Numbered from the stretch's first letter, positions 1 through 9,089 are shown. The stretch is 64,000 bases of DNA from Anaerorhabdus furcosa (GCF_900167375.1 NZ_FUWY01000004.1:124001-188000); one strand, 5' to 3'. Notes: generated by a model not told the origin, from the letters alone. Numbers and translations are program-made.

Positions 1-44
1 ATGTATCTAAATATTACTGTATTTGATGTTATTTTTTCATTCAC
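1..44 (-). CDS. start of a probable polysaccharide flippase (partial)
   Basis: A GTG codon preceded by an AAGGA ribosome-binding site eight bases upstream opens a frame (VNEKITSNTVIFRY) that runs off the left edge of the window. It follows the polymerase gene in the same direction. Short N-termini of this form (basic, then S/N-N-T, then the first membrane segment) are common in Wzx-type flippases, and a Wzx is the piece otherwise missing from this locus. Only 14 residues are visible, so this is inference from position and RBS rather than from a domain. Confidence 0.35.
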   Translation of the reverse strand, partial: MNEKITSNTVIFRY

Positions 45-102
45 TGTAGTTCCTTATTCACTTCTAATCTCTAGACTGCAGTAATTTGATTGGGTAAGCA
101 AT

Positions 103-1395
103 CTATTTTCCCCTCTTATAACAAAAATTCATATAAAAATATGCAAACGCAAAATAGACAAGCGATGGACTGAATCTTATCATACTAGTTGCAATATATA
201 TTATAATCAATAGATATTTTGCAAGCCTCTTTTTGTTATATTCCCTCACGCTTTTAAAGAATACAGTTCCACAAAATAGCCCATACAAAAATGATTCAAT
301 AACAACCGCTATCACCCCACCATCAAAATAAAAATAATAAAATGGAAGAACAAAAGCATTAAATGTATGCCCCTCACTTATCTTTACTGCGGTTTGAAGC
401 GTGACCCCAATATCAATTGTTCTTTGATAAATAGCAGGAAATTGACCACTTCCCAAATATTTTAAAACAAGCATAATCGGTCTTAATAGTCCTGAGATAA
501 AAGTCATTCCATATGTGTAATCAAAATTTACAGTTTCTAATCTCAACGAAGTATGTGGCATACACCCACAAAAATAAACATATATCTGATAAAAGAATTC
601 ATATGTTCCACTACCAGTTCTATTTATTGATAATTGATACATCACATACACCAAGAACGCTAAAACAATTAAAATAACAATATTACGTTTATTGTTACGT
701 AGTTTAACACGATTACTATTTTTTATAAATCGATGGGATAAAAAAGCCATTACTAAGACAACTGATAAATTATAAATTAACACACGCCCACCCGAAACAA
801 TACATGACAGCACAATCCAGACTAATGCTATTACTATGGTTCTAGTTCTCAGCTCTTTTTCTTTCTTACCATGAGTTAACTCTATTGATACTATAGGAAT
901 GAGTGCATAGAGAAATGGTAAATTGACAAACATTTCAACAATCGTATCAATTCTATTATAAGAATAGCCTGCTACATCATTACCGAAATATACCATTCTT
1001 ATCATATCTAATGAATAACCACCACGCAACATTGGCAAAACCATTGTTACAAAACGATATAAAGTCCAAATTAGCAAAACTGTAACCAGAGCAAAAATAA
1101 ACTTATCATTTACAATATTTCTCTTAGTTCCTAACAAATCTAATTTCTTGTTATTTATCTTGAATGTATATTTATGGCTAATAGATACTCCAATAGAATA
1201 AAAAACAACACCTAGTATTACCAGAATATATGTAAAATCACTTGTTTGTGATAATCCGAAAAGTCTCAAACAAGACAAAAATGAAATTATTCCTATAAAT
1301 CCACAGAAAAGTACTTGGGGATTCATAATATTCTTATAAGCTATCAATGCAAATACCGCACAACCTATACATATAATTGTGGTTAACAATCCCAT
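103..1395 (-). CDS. O-antigen/capsule polymerase (Wzy-like membrane protein)
   Basis: A 430-residue polytopic membrane protein with about ten or more hydrophobic segments and a large central extracytoplasmic loop (roughly residues 270-340), the layout of oligosaccharide repeat-unit polymerases. Wzy proteins join lipid-linked repeat units on the outer face of the membrane. Sequence conservation in this family is poor, so the call rests on topology, length and position at the end of a run of glycosyltransferase genes. The start ATG is preceded by an AAGGGGG ribosome-binding site. An O-antigen ligase-like or EpsG-like role cannot be excluded, but an LCP protein elsewhere in the locus would handle final attachment. 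Confidence 0.75.
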   Translation of the reverse strand: MGLLTTIICIGCAVFALIAYKNIMNPQVLFCGFIGIISFLSCLRLFGLSQTSDFTYILVILGVVFYSIGVSISHKYTFKINNKKLDLLGTKRNIVNDKFIFALVTVLLIWTLYRFVTMVLPMLRGGYSLDMIRMVYFGNDVAGYSYNRIDTIVEMFVNLPFLYALIPIVSIELTHGKKEKELRTRTIVIALVWIVLSCIVSGGRVLIYNLSVVLVMAFLSHRFIKNSNRVKLRNNKRNIVILIVLAFLVYVMYQLSINRTGSGTYEFFYQIYVYFCGCMPHTSLRLETVNFDYTYGMTFISGLLRPIMLVLKYLGSGQFPAIYQRTIDIGVTLQTAVKISEGHTFNAFVLPFYYFYFDGGVIAVVIESFLYGLFCGTVFFKSVREYNKKRLAKYLLIIIYIATSMIRFSPSLVYFAFAYFYMNFCYKRGK

Positions 1396-1428
1396 AAGTT
1401 ATAACCCCCTTGCAATGTTTTTGATAAA

Positions 1429-2562
1429 TTATTCATTTTTCAAAAAATCTAAAACAGATTTCATTGTTATTTCATAAGTAAAATGATCATTTGCATATTT
1501 TCTAATCTCGCTTCTTACATCAACTGTATTTTCTCCACAATAGATTTCATCACAAAAATTATGTACCTGTTCAAAGTCAACAGGTGTATCATCTGCAGGA
1601 ATTCTCTTATAATATTTATATGTTTTATCATAATCTAACTCTGTTTTTACTCCAGAAATAATAGGTAAGCCTTTTGCAACATATTCTTTTCCTTTTAAAG
1701 AACTATTATAACTAATACCCGAACGATGACGCCCCATACTATCAAACCCAATATCACATTGTTCATATACCAAATCCAATTTTTTGCCAAATAGTTTTCC
1801 ATGTAAAATAACATTGTTATTTAAGTCATAGGAATTAATCATTTTTTTCAACTTGTTATACTCCTCTCCATCTCCAACTATATGTAATATGAAGTTGACT
1901 GTTCCACCATTCTTATAATATTCATTTAAGCCTTCAATAGCCCTATCATAACCATGCCAATAAGACAATGTAGCACATAACATTACATTTATTTCGCTTG
2001 ATTTATACTCTTTAATATTTGCGATTTTCACATCATATGCATCCACAGCATTTGATATTTGTATTGTTGGAATCTCAAAAATGACATCATCATCTGAATA
2101 TGTTGCTATTCTATCAATATATTTTCTTAAATATCTTCTCCAAAACTTGTCTTTTAATACTAAAGGAATATTTGTCAAAGCATATCCTTCTTTGTCATAT
2201 GGATAAGTCGGAATTTCTAGTACAATCCTAGCTTTAGGATTATTTTTTCGAATATTTTTTAGATTTAAAATCAAATCTCCATCCATATGCCATGGCTTTC
2301 TAATATAAATTCCCTTAATAGTCTTAATTTTTAGTTTTGGCTCATCCCACTTTGTAAAGCAAAAAAAAGGAAGTCTTCTTCTAATTCGTCGCTTAAGTAT
2401 TTGCTTTTTTTCATATGGATTAATGAAATTAATTTTTAATTGTGCATTCTCAAACGTCTTATACTGCCAATAAATTTTTTTCTTTATTCCGCTTTCGCAT
2501 TTTGAGTACTCTTTGCCTGAAATTAAACTAAATTCAAAAGCAATATAATAATAGTTTTCCAT
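1429..2562 (-). CDS. glycosyltransferase, GT4/GT1-like (GT-B fold)
   Basis: 377 residues. The C-terminal half has the GT-B nucleotide-sugar pattern: LCATLSYWHGYDRAIEGL, then LHIVGDGEEYNKL, a NNVILHGKLFG strand, and an acidic G.D.MGRHRSGISYNSSLKGKEYVAKGLPII segment typical of group 1 transferases. It probably adds one sugar to the lipid-linked repeat unit at the cytoplasmic face; donor and acceptor cannot be read from sequence. It starts one base after the preceding gene ends, with AGGGAG upstream of the ATG, so it is translationally linked in the capsule operon. Confidence 0.8.
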   Translation of the reverse strand: MENYYYIAFEFSLISGKEYSKCESGIKKKIYWQYKTFENAQLKINFINPYEKKQILKRRIRRRLPFFCFTKWDEPKLKIKTIKGIYIRKPWHMDGDLILNLKNIRKNNPKARIVLEIPTYPYDKEGYALTNIPLVLKDKFWRRYLRKYIDRIATYSDDDVIFEIPTIQISNAVDAYDVKIANIKEYKSSEINVMLCATLSYWHGYDRAIEGLNEYYKNGGTVNFILHIVGDGEEYNKLKKMINSYDLNNNVILHGKLFGKKLDLVYEQCDIGFDSMGRHRSGISYNSSLKGKEYVAKGLPIISGVKTELDYDKTYKYYKRIPADDTPVDFEQVHNFCDEIYCGENTVDVRSEIRKYANDHFTYEITMKSVLDFLKNE

Positions 2563-2563
2563 T

Positions 2564-3532
2564 TTAATCTCCCTTAGTAATCAATTTTCTAATACCAACC
2601 AAAGTTAAATCAAATATTATTGAAAAAGATAAATTATTTCGAATCAATCGATTTACTTTATACTGGATAAAATATTTTCTTATTTTTCCCCGATAATATT
2701 TCGATTTTAAACAAAACGGACACAAAATAGTTCCTAATATATTTCTTACAATAATATTACTTAAATATCCTCCATGAATCTCCATATCTTTCCGTAGCTC
2801 TTCAAGCTTATTTGCAATATATATTTTGTCTTCACCAAGTTTAACTCTACGAATAATATCTTGATTATTTCTTGTTGACCCCAAATTATCTCGTCTATAA
2901 AAATATACTATGGTATTAGAATGCATTATTCTCTTTGCGCTTAAAATAGCATACGAAGAGTCATAAGCATCTTCAGCATAATGTCCTTCAGTGCATTTAA
3001 AATTAATTTTTTTCATATAGGAATGTTTATAGAGTTTATCGCAAGGTGATAGACTTGGTTTAAACTCAAAGAATTCTTTCCCATCATATATTTTCTGTTC
3101 ATCAATTCTCAAGAAATATTTATTTCCAAATACTTTTTTTTTCATAAAAACATCTTGATAGCAGCATTCCATAATATCCAAATTATGTTTTTCGCATGCC
3201 TGAATCATTATTTCAAACATTCTAGAATCAATAAAATCATCAGCATCAACAAAAGAAATATACTGACCTGATGCCTTTATTAAACCTGTGTTTCTAGCTT
3301 TCGCCTGACCACCATTTTCCTGTTGCAACAAAACAATATTCTTATACTTTTTTGCAAGACATTTTGCAACTTCAAAAGTAGAATCCTCTGATCCATCATC
3401 TACTAATATAACTTCTATATTCTTATATGTTTGTTTTTCTATACTATCAACACATTCCTCCAAATATTTCTCAACATTATACATAGGTACAATTACAGAA
3501 ATATAATTATTTCTTTTCTGTATACATTCCAT
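2564..3532 (-). CDS. glycosyltransferase family 2
   Basis: GT-A fold family 2 transferase: ISVIVPMYNVEKYLEECVDSI at the N-terminus, VDDGSEDST, ENGGQAKARNTG and the metal-binding FVDADDFID (DxD). I placed the start at the ATG giving MECIQKRNNY because a GGAGG lies five bases upstream; the reading frame itself extends four codons further. The gene overlaps the end of the upstream glycosyltransferase by 26 bases. The C-terminal third is basic and partly hydrophobic, suggesting membrane association. Family 2 covers many donors, so the sugar added is unknown. Confidence 0.85.
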   Translation of the reverse strand: MECIQKRNNYISVIVPMYNVEKYLEECVDSIEKQTYKNIEVILVDDGSEDSTFEVAKCLAKKYKNIVLLQQENGGQAKARNTGLIKASGQYISFVDADDFIDSRMFEIMIQACEKHNLDIMECCYQDVFMKKKVFGNKYFLRIDEQKIYDGKEFFEFKPSLSPCDKLYKHSYMKKINFKCTEGHYAEDAYDSSYAILSAKRIMHSNTIVYFYRRDNLGSTRNNQDIIRRVKLGEDKIYIANKLEELRKDMEIHGGYLSNIIVRNILGTILCPFCLKSKYYRGKIRKYFIQYKVNRLIRNNLSFSIIFDLTLVGIRKLITKGD

Positions 3533-4436
3533 AACAGCCTCCAAAGTAATCTCTAAATCCTGCTAAATAATATTTGATATTTTTTGGTTTCAAAAGCATG
3601 TTAATTAATCTTGAAGCAAAAAAATACATGTAAAATAATAATTTCTTCCCAGTTGGTTCTGTCAGTTTAGATGCAAAAAGCATACGATTTCGCGTATTAT
3701 AGTATGCTATCACTGGTTTAAATTCAGATGATCTGCTTTCTTTATGGTAAATAACTGACTCCTTTGTACATGTCAGTTTATACCCCTCATTTTTCATTCT
3801 ATAACAGTAATCAACATCTTCTACATATAGAAAAAATCTTTCATCAAGCTTTCCAATCTTCTTAATTGCTTCCAATCGAATGAGCCAAATACAACCAGAT
3901 AAAAATGATACAGATTGCTTGTTTGCCTTTTCAGTATCATAAAAATGATATCCTGAGCATTTACTTGTATCAATATATCCACCCAATGTATATTTTTCTC
4001 TATTATAATATTCAACAATTTTACTACCCACCATTCCTACCGAACGATCATCCTCTATTAAATCAATCATAGGTTCAAGAAAGTTTGATTCAAGAACAGT
4101 ATCATTATTTATCATTAAAATATACAGTGTACCTAGTTTTTCCGCTATATCTATTCCTAAATTATTTCCACCAGAAAAGCCAAAATTCTGAGATGACTGA
4201 CAAAAGATGACCTTTTTAGATTCCAAATCATTTAAACTTTCCGTACATATACATTCTTCATAGTCACTTTCTAAAATCCATTTTCGAAGAATTTTAACTG
4301 AATCATTGGTAGAACCATTATCAATTAAAATTAAGTGAATATCATCATTTTGCAGAGTGTTCCTTAAACTATTTAAACACTCAATGGTATCTTTCCAGCC
4401 ATTATAATTTAATATTATAATTGATACTTTAATCAT
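3507..4436 (-). CDS. glycosyltransferase family 2, rhamnosyltransferase-like
   Basis: 309 residues beginning KVSIIILNYNGWKDTIECLNSL, with LIDNGSTNDSV, QNFGFSGGNNLGID and MINNDTVLESNFLEPM. This is the subgroup 2 pattern (NYNG..DT, GF.GGNN) seen in rhamnosyltransferases such as WbbL/RfbN. The later FFLYVEDVDYCYRMKNEGY holds the conserved acidic ED.D acceptor-site motif. AGAGG precedes the ATG. It overlaps the following glycosyltransferase by 26 bases. The rhamnose assignment is by resemblance only; no dTDP-rhamnose synthesis genes are in the window. Confidence 0.85.
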   Translation of the reverse strand: MIKVSIIILNYNGWKDTIECLNSLRNTLQNDDIHLILIDNGSTNDSVKILRKWILESDYEECICTESLNDLESKKVIFCQSSQNFGFSGGNNLGIDIAEKLGTLYILMINNDTVLESNFLEPMIDLIEDDRSVGMVGSKIVEYYNREKYTLGGYIDTSKCSGYHFYDTEKANKQSVSFLSGCIWLIRLEAIKKIGKLDERFFLYVEDVDYCYRMKNEGYKLTCTKESVIYHKESRSSEFKPVIAYYNTRNRMLFASKLTEPTGKKLLFYMYFFASRLINMLLKPKNIKYYLAGFRDYFGGCYGMYTEKK

Positions 4437-4446
4437 ATTATTACCT

Positions 4447-5274
4447 CTATTCTTTTCTCAATATCAATTTATATACAATCTCTTTCAATCCAACTGACAT
4501 ATAGATAAATCCTCTGACTGCTATCATATTTCTATAATATTCAAATCTATTTATCATTCCATTATGCAACATATAACTACTTAGTACTTTCCAACTCTTT
4601 ATGTATTCTCTATTTCCACGACGTTTTATCATACAATTTCCAACACGTGCATGTACTAATACACTATCAATATTAGCTAATTTTTTTCCATTAATTATTG
4701 CTCTGACCCATAATTCATAATCTTCCACATATGGAAGATTATGATATGAACCAATCTCAATAATATCTCTTTTTCTAAACATTACTGCCATATGATTCAA
4801 TGGATTTCTAAACTTTGCCATGTTAACTAACTCAGCATGTTTTAATGGCAATTTTTTTATATTTTGCGGTTTTGTATAATCTGTATTAAACTCATCTATA
4901 TATGAACTAATAATTGAAATTTCAGGATGTTGTAACATAAATATTAATTGAATTTCGAATCTATTTTTTTGACAAATATCATCACTATCAGCTCGTGCGA
5001 TTAGTTCATATCTACATTTAGTTAGTCCAAAGTTTAATGCTTTTCCTAATCCTTGATTATTCTTCTGTCTATAAACCTTCAAAATATTAGAAAATTTTTT
5101 CTCGTATTTTTCAATAACAGCATCTAATTTTTCATTTAATGCTCCATCACAAACTAAAATAAACTCATTTGGTATTTGAGTCTGTTCTATCAAAATACTT
5201 CGGAATGCTAATTCCAAATTACTTGGATCTTCTTTATAATATACTGACATAAGTACAGAAAATGCATTTCCCAT
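4447..5274 (-). CDS. glycosyltransferase family 2
   Basis: 275 residues from the chosen ATG (MGNAFSVLMSVYYKED). This start has AAAGGA seven bases upstream; the longer frame would overlap the sugar transferase by more than 40 bases. Motifs are FILVCDGALNEKLD, NQGLGKALNFGL and ARADSDDIC (DxD), followed by YVEDYELWVRAI. The pattern matches capsular transferases that add an early sugar to a hexose-phosphate lipid. It follows the initiating transferase immediately, so it plausibly adds the second sugar, but that is inference from order. Confidence 0.85.
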   Translation of the reverse strand: MGNAFSVLMSVYYKEDPSNLELAFRSILIEQTQIPNEFILVCDGALNEKLDAVIEKYEKKFSNILKVYRQKNNQGLGKALNFGLTKCRYELIARADSDDICQKNRFEIQLIFMLQHPEISIISSYIDEFNTDYTKPQNIKKLPLKHAELVNMAKFRNPLNHMAVMFRKRDIIEIGSYHNLPYVEDYELWVRAIINGKKLANIDSVLVHARVGNCMIKRRGNREYIKSWKVLSSYMLHNGMINRFEYYRNMIAVRGFIYMSVGLKEIVYKLILRKE

Positions 5275-5281
5275 TATTTTT

Positions 5282-5896
5282 CTATCCTTTCTCGCCTTTT
5301 TTTGTATCTCCAGTTCCACCTTCAACTACACCTTCTCTTTTCAAAACCTTAAGAACAGTGCCACTGAAACAGCGTAAATCCATTATAAATCCTTGCTTTT
5401 TTACATAATCTCCATCTAGCTTTGCTTTTTCTGAAATTTCTAACTCATCACGTCCATTAATTTGAGCCCATCCCGTAAGTCCAGGCTGAATATTATTGGC
5501 TCCATATTTATCTCTTTCCGCAATCAAATCATCTTGATTCCATAACGCTGGTCTAGGTCCAATAATAGACATATCACCCTTAAAAATATTCCACATCTGT
5601 GGAAGTTCATCAATACTCGTCTTGCGAATAAAAGTTCCCACTTTTAATATGTACTGTTTAGGACTTTCCAACATATGTGTTGGTATATCATGTGGTGCAT
5701 CCACCTTCATGCTTCGGAACTTATATAAATTAAAAAACTTCTTATTTTTTCCAACTCTCTTTTGTTTAAATAGCACTGGACCATGATCTTCTTTCTTAAT
5801 CATTAAAGCAATGATTCCCATCGGTACAGCTAACACAATCAAACCAATTCCTGAAAGAATGATATCAATTAATCTTTTAAAAAATTTTATATACAC
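5282..5896 (-). CDS. initiating sugar transferase (undecaprenyl-phosphate hexose-1-P transferase)
   Basis: 204 residues, a monotopic phosphoglycosyl transferase catalytic unit (PF02397 type). It begins with a membrane hairpin (LIDIILSGIGLIVLAVPM), then FKQKRVGKNKKFFNLYKFRSM, SIDELPQMWNIFKGDMSIIGPRP and QPGLTGWAQINGRDELE. It transfers a sugar-1-phosphate onto undecaprenyl phosphate and so begins each repeat unit. It lacks the N-terminal multi-helix region of WbaP, as in short Gram-positive and Campylobacter enzymes. Start is GTG with GGAGG eight bases upstream. It is the first gene after the long leader downstream of loaP. Confidence 0.93.
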   Translation of the reverse strand: MYIKFFKRLIDIILSGIGLIVLAVPMGIIALMIKKEDHGPVLFKQKRVGKNKKFFNLYKFRSMKVDAPHDIPTHMLESPKQYILKVGTFIRKTSIDELPQMWNIFKGDMSIIGPRPALWNQDDLIAERDKYGANNIQPGLTGWAQINGRDELEISEKAKLDGDYVKKQGFIMDLRCFSGTVLKVLKREGVVEGGTGDTKKGEKG

Positions 5897-6221
5897 ACCA
5901 AACTCCTCCTTTTTTCCTGATTTTATATAACGACAAGGATATATTCTACAAAAAATTATCCGATTTTAATCTTTATTAAAGTATCAACTAGATTACATAC
6001 ATTAGTAATAGAGCGTAGGCTTATATAAACTCTAACCTCAACATTTGCATTATTTAATTCAAAGGCCATTATTTAACATATATTCCTATCCAATAATTTC
6101 ATTATCTTAATCTTCCTTCATCTATTTCCAACTACAAAAAAAGACACTATTTAGAAAATTTTCTTCGATCCGAATCCTTTTTATAAGATATAATTTCTTG
6201 ATTACTCTATCAACCCACACA

Positions 6222-6247
6222 AAAAAACTCAATTTAACGGAGAGTTA
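6222..6247 (-). terminator. weak intrinsic terminator/attenuator in the capsule leader
   Basis: Minus strand: AACTC, an 11-base loop, GAGTT, with the T run TTTTTTT starting within the 3' arm. The five-pair stem is weak for a terminator, which suits a regulated site. It lies immediately downstream of the candidate promoter. Confidence 0.45.
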
Positions 6248-6267
6248 TTGGCTTATTTCATAATCAA

Positions 6268-6296
6268 ATTCTAGTAATTACAAGGATTTTTGTCAT
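6268..6296 (-). promoter_or_regulatory. candidate promoter for the glycosyltransferase genes
   Basis: Minus strand: -35 ATGACA (5 of 6), spacer 17, -10 TAGAAT (5 of 6). Predicted start site is near 6261. It is the best sigma-A match in the 716-base gap. Confidence 0.5.
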
Positions 6297-6612
6297 TGAA
6301 CCTAAAGTTATCCAGCTACAACGAAAATTATCTGTTACTTCACTAATCTCAATATTCGAAATATTATGAGGAGAAAATGAAACATTTTTTCACATTACTT
6401 ATTTAAACTTTTCTTTTAACAAATTATATTACAAGTAATAGTATTGCTTAATTAAATTTTTCTATTGTTTATATCAACTTTTTAACAACCGATGTACAAT
6501 CTAGTAAATTACTACTGATTAATGACGCAATTTTCCAACCCAGACTACCTCTAGGCATGTAATTATATCTTTAATTTGTGTTATAGTGCCTCAACAACTA
6601 ATAACTTACAAA

Positions 6613-7125
6613 CTATGTCTTTGTTAATATTTCTAATGATACTGTAACTTCTCTTTTTGATCCCAATAAATCAATTTCTAGTTTTGCTTCTTTTTTGTGA
6701 CGATTAATATATACGATGCTACTTTCAAATCCCATAAGAGGACCATCCGTGATGATTACCTGATCATTCTCAATCAACCCAATTGATGATTCGACAATTT
6801 TGTTTAATCCCAAAAGTTTTTTAAGAAATTGAATTTCATCATCTCGTAAAGGTGGTGTTCCTTCAATATCATAGCGTAGTTGTTTAATCAAGTTTTTGTT
6901 TTTGATTTTTATCTGATTAAATGTTTCAGTGAATTCTATGTAATTTTTATCAGATTCAATGAAGACATAATTTGAAAACAAGATTTGATGAACTTTCAGT
7001 AATTTCCCATCCTTCTTATGATATTTTTCTTTCATAGGGATGAAAGATGTCAAATGATGTTCATTCAGAAATGTACTTATCTTGTTTTCTTGTCCACCTC
7101 TTACATAGATGATATACCACATCAT
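6613..7125 (-). CDS. loaP: LoaP-type NusG paralogue, transcription antiterminator
   Basis: 170 residues. The N-terminal NGN domain opens MWYIIYVRGGQENKI and continues through FIPMKEKYHKKDGKLLKVHQILFSNYVFIES. A C-terminal KOW domain follows (GLIENDQVIITDGPLMGFESSIVYINRHKKEAKLEIDL). This is the small NusG-specialised group (LoaP/RfaH/UpxY) rather than housekeeping NusG, because of its divergent NGN and its place inside a polysaccharide operon. LoaP proteins ride RNA polymerase and suppress termination in long biosynthetic operons after contacting a leader RNA hairpin. The ATG overlaps the stop of the dehydratase gene (ATGA), so it is co-expressed with it, and it immediately precedes the long leader. 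Confidence 0.87.
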   Translation of the reverse strand: MMWYIIYVRGGQENKISTFLNEHHLTSFIPMKEKYHKKDGKLLKVHQILFSNYVFIESDKNYIEFTETFNQIKIKNKNLIKQLRYDIEGTPPLRDDEIQFLKKLLGLNKIVESSIGLIENDQVIITDGPLMGFESSIVYINRHKKEAKLEIDLLGSKREVTVSLEILTKT

Positions 7126-8945
7126 TTGATTGTCTCCAGAAGTTCATGTCTTATTTTTTCTAGTGGCAAATCTTTATACATAATCGTCTCTAATTGATTG
7201 ATCTTTGATAGCAAATCATCCAATTGTATATCCATAGGCTCATTGATGAAAATCAAATCATTTTTTGTTTTGTGCCTAATTTCTTCACCAAGCGATAATT
7301 CTTCATACATCTTCTCACCAGGTCTAAGTCCTACATATTTAACTTCAATTTCTTCATATGGTCTTAATCCAGATAAGCGAATCAAATCTTCTGCAAGCTT
7401 TGAAATCTTAACTGGAATTCCCATATCCAACACAAAGATATCTCCTTTATTAGCATATACCCCTGCTTGAAGCACAAGCTGTGTTGCTTCAGGTATTGTC
7501 ATAAAGTATCTTGTTATTTCAGGGTCTGTTACAGTAACTGGACCCCCTGATTCAATTTGTTTTTTAAATAGAGGTATCACTGAACCACTAGAACCAAGAA
7601 CATTACCAAAGCGTACTGCACCAAGTTTTGTAACGCCATTGTTTCTATAAGCTTGTATTATAAGTTCACACATTCGTTTAGTAGCTCCCATGACATTCGT
7701 TGGATTGACAGCTTTATCTGTTGAGATAAGTACCATCTTTTCAACTTTATTTTGTATACAAGCTTGCACCACATTCAATGTCCCAAAAATATTATTTTTT
7801 ACCGCTTCTCGTGGTGAATCTTCCATTAGAGGTACATGTTTGTGTGCTGCCGCATGAAATAGTACGTTTGGATTGTATTTATTAAACACATAGTTTAATC
7901 GGTTCAAATCTCGTATAGAACCGATTAGAAATATAACCTCTGTATCAAGATAATATTTGTTTTTTCGTCTTTCAATTTCAATTTCTTGCTGCAAGTCATA
8001 TAAAGAATTCTCATTGATATCAAAACAGATTAATTGTTTTGGCTTAAATTTTAATAACTGTCTACATAACTCTGATCCAATTGAACCACCTGCGCCTGTT
8101 ACACAAACAACTTTATTTTCGATATAATCACTGATTTCATCTTGCTCAAGATGGATTTCTCCTCGTCCAAGTAAATCTTCAATAGATACATCACGAATCA
8201 CTGGTTTATTAAACTCTTTGACTTCTGCGATGCTCATAATTCTTACACGCACATTTGATTTTTGACAAACATTCAAAATTCTTCTTAATTCTTCTTTTTT
8301 AGCACTAGGAATTGCAATGAAAATTGTTTTGACTTCATAATTATTCACAATGCTTTCGATATCATCACATGTACCTAATATTTTTACACCATTAATGAAT
8401 CTTCCGATTTTACCTCTATCATCATCAATAAATCCAATTACTTTATTCTCATACATAGGATTCGAATTAATTTCTCTTAGTAGAAAATAACCACCATCAC
8501 CTGCACCAATAATTAGTGATTTAATATTCTTATTCGCAGATTTTCTTTGTATTCGTAAATAGCGATAAATGACACGTGATCCAATGGTTCCCACGATAAT
8601 CAAAATCGTTGCAATGATATATACTCCTCTTGGTATTAAAGGAAAATGTGCAATGATAAGTAGCATTGAAGCCAAACTATTTGCTACTACTGTAGATATT
8701 GTAAGTAATAGGGCTTCTTCGATACTTACATATTTCCAAAGGCTTCGAAAAACACCTAAAGAAAGATATAACGCAAGGTGAATAAGTAGAATAATAGGTA
8801 ATGCTTTAAAAATGGCATATGCATAGTTCAAATGATTCATAATTTTAAAATCAAATCTTAATACATAGGCTAAAAAATATGAAAGAGTAATTACAATCAT
8901 ATCTAAGCATATTAATGCGATTACACGTAATTTGCGTATTGTCAC
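7122..8945 (-). CDS. membrane nucleotide-sugar 4,6-dehydratase/epimerase (CapD/WbpM family)
   Basis: 607 residues. Four N-terminal membrane helices (about 10-125) are followed by a first Rossmann-like domain (IIGAGDGG at 145-152) and a second, catalytic SDR domain (TGAGGSIGSELC at 283-294). The active site has the S-M-K form of this family: STDKAVNPTNV then M419-GAT-K423, with Met in place of the usual Tyr, as in WbpM/PglF. Such enzymes convert UDP-GlcNAc to the 4-keto-6-deoxy sugar used to make bacillosamine, QuiNAc or FucNAc. Start is GTG with an AAGGGAG site. It has its own promoter and leader after the LCP gene's terminator and overlaps loaP by four bases. Confidence 0.9.
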   Translation of the reverse strand: MTIRKLRVIALICLDMIVITLSYFLAYVLRFDFKIMNHLNYAYAIFKALPIILLIHLALYLSLGVFRSLWKYVSIEEALLLTISTVVANSLASMLLIIAHFPLIPRGVYIIATILIIVGTIGSRVIYRYLRIQRKSANKNIKSLIIGAGDGGYFLLREINSNPMYENKVIGFIDDDRGKIGRFINGVKILGTCDDIESIVNNYEVKTIFIAIPSAKKEELRRILNVCQKSNVRVRIMSIAEVKEFNKPVIRDVSIEDLLGRGEIHLEQDEISDYIENKVVCVTGAGGSIGSELCRQLLKFKPKQLICFDINENSLYDLQQEIEIERRKNKYYLDTEVIFLIGSIRDLNRLNYVFNKYNPNVLFHAAAHKHVPLMEDSPREAVKNNIFGTLNVVQACIQNKVEKMVLISTDKAVNPTNVMGATKRMCELIIQAYRNNGVTKLGAVRFGNVLGSSGSVIPLFKKQIESGGPVTVTDPEITRYFMTIPEATQLVLQAGVYANKGDIFVLDMGIPVKISKLAEDLIRLSGLRPYEEIEVKYVGLRPGEKMYEELSLGEEIRHKTKNDLIFINEPMDIQLDDLLSKINQLETIMYKDLPLEKIRHELLETIK

Positions 8946-8960
8946 CCTAATCTCTCCCTT

Positions 8961-8986
8961 AAAAAAAAACAGATTTTGTGTTCTGT
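8961..8986 (-). terminator. terminator-like hairpin in the dehydratase gene leader
   Basis: Minus strand: ACAGA, eight-base loop, TCTGT, then nine T, ending just before the AAGGGAG ribosome-binding site. It lies between the candidate promoter at 9002-9010 and the GTG start. This is the same weak five-pair design as the hairpin in the leader downstream of loaP. Confidence 0.5.
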
Positions 8987-9001
8987 GTTTTCTTCTATAA
9001 A

Positions 9002-9010
9002 ATTATATCA
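9002..9010 (-). promoter_or_regulatory. extended -10 promoter for the dehydratase-loaP transcript
   Basis: Minus strand TGATATAAT gives a perfect -10 with the TGn extension; no clear -35. Predicted start near 8995 leaves a leader of about 50 bases. Confidence 0.5.
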
Positions 9011-9089
9011 TTTTAGCATTATGGTTTTATTGATATGAAATCGCGTTTGTTTCATTAACTCTTCATTTTATTACATTACTATACTTTAG

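Larger units (their letters stand above)
5897..6612 (-). promoter_or_regulatory. 716-base non-coding leader between loaP and the glycosyltransferase genes
   Basis: No open frame of useful length or plausible start is present. Read on the minus strand it is strongly A/T-rich. It contains a good promoter match (ATGACA, 17 bases, TAGAAT at 6268-6296). About 15 bases beyond the predicted start site is a short hairpin AACTC/GAGTT followed by seven T (6222-6247), which would act as a weak intrinsic terminator. Roughly 330 untranslated bases follow before the sugar transferase GTG. A long leader with an early weak terminator next to a LoaP gene suggests processive antitermination control; this is inference. 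Confidence 0.55.

Noticed and set aside
6121-6180. second terminator candidate in the capsule leader (AGAAAATTTTCT ... TTTTTTT)
   Set aside because: The palindrome is A/T only and is separated from the T run by ten bases, so it is unlikely to terminate.
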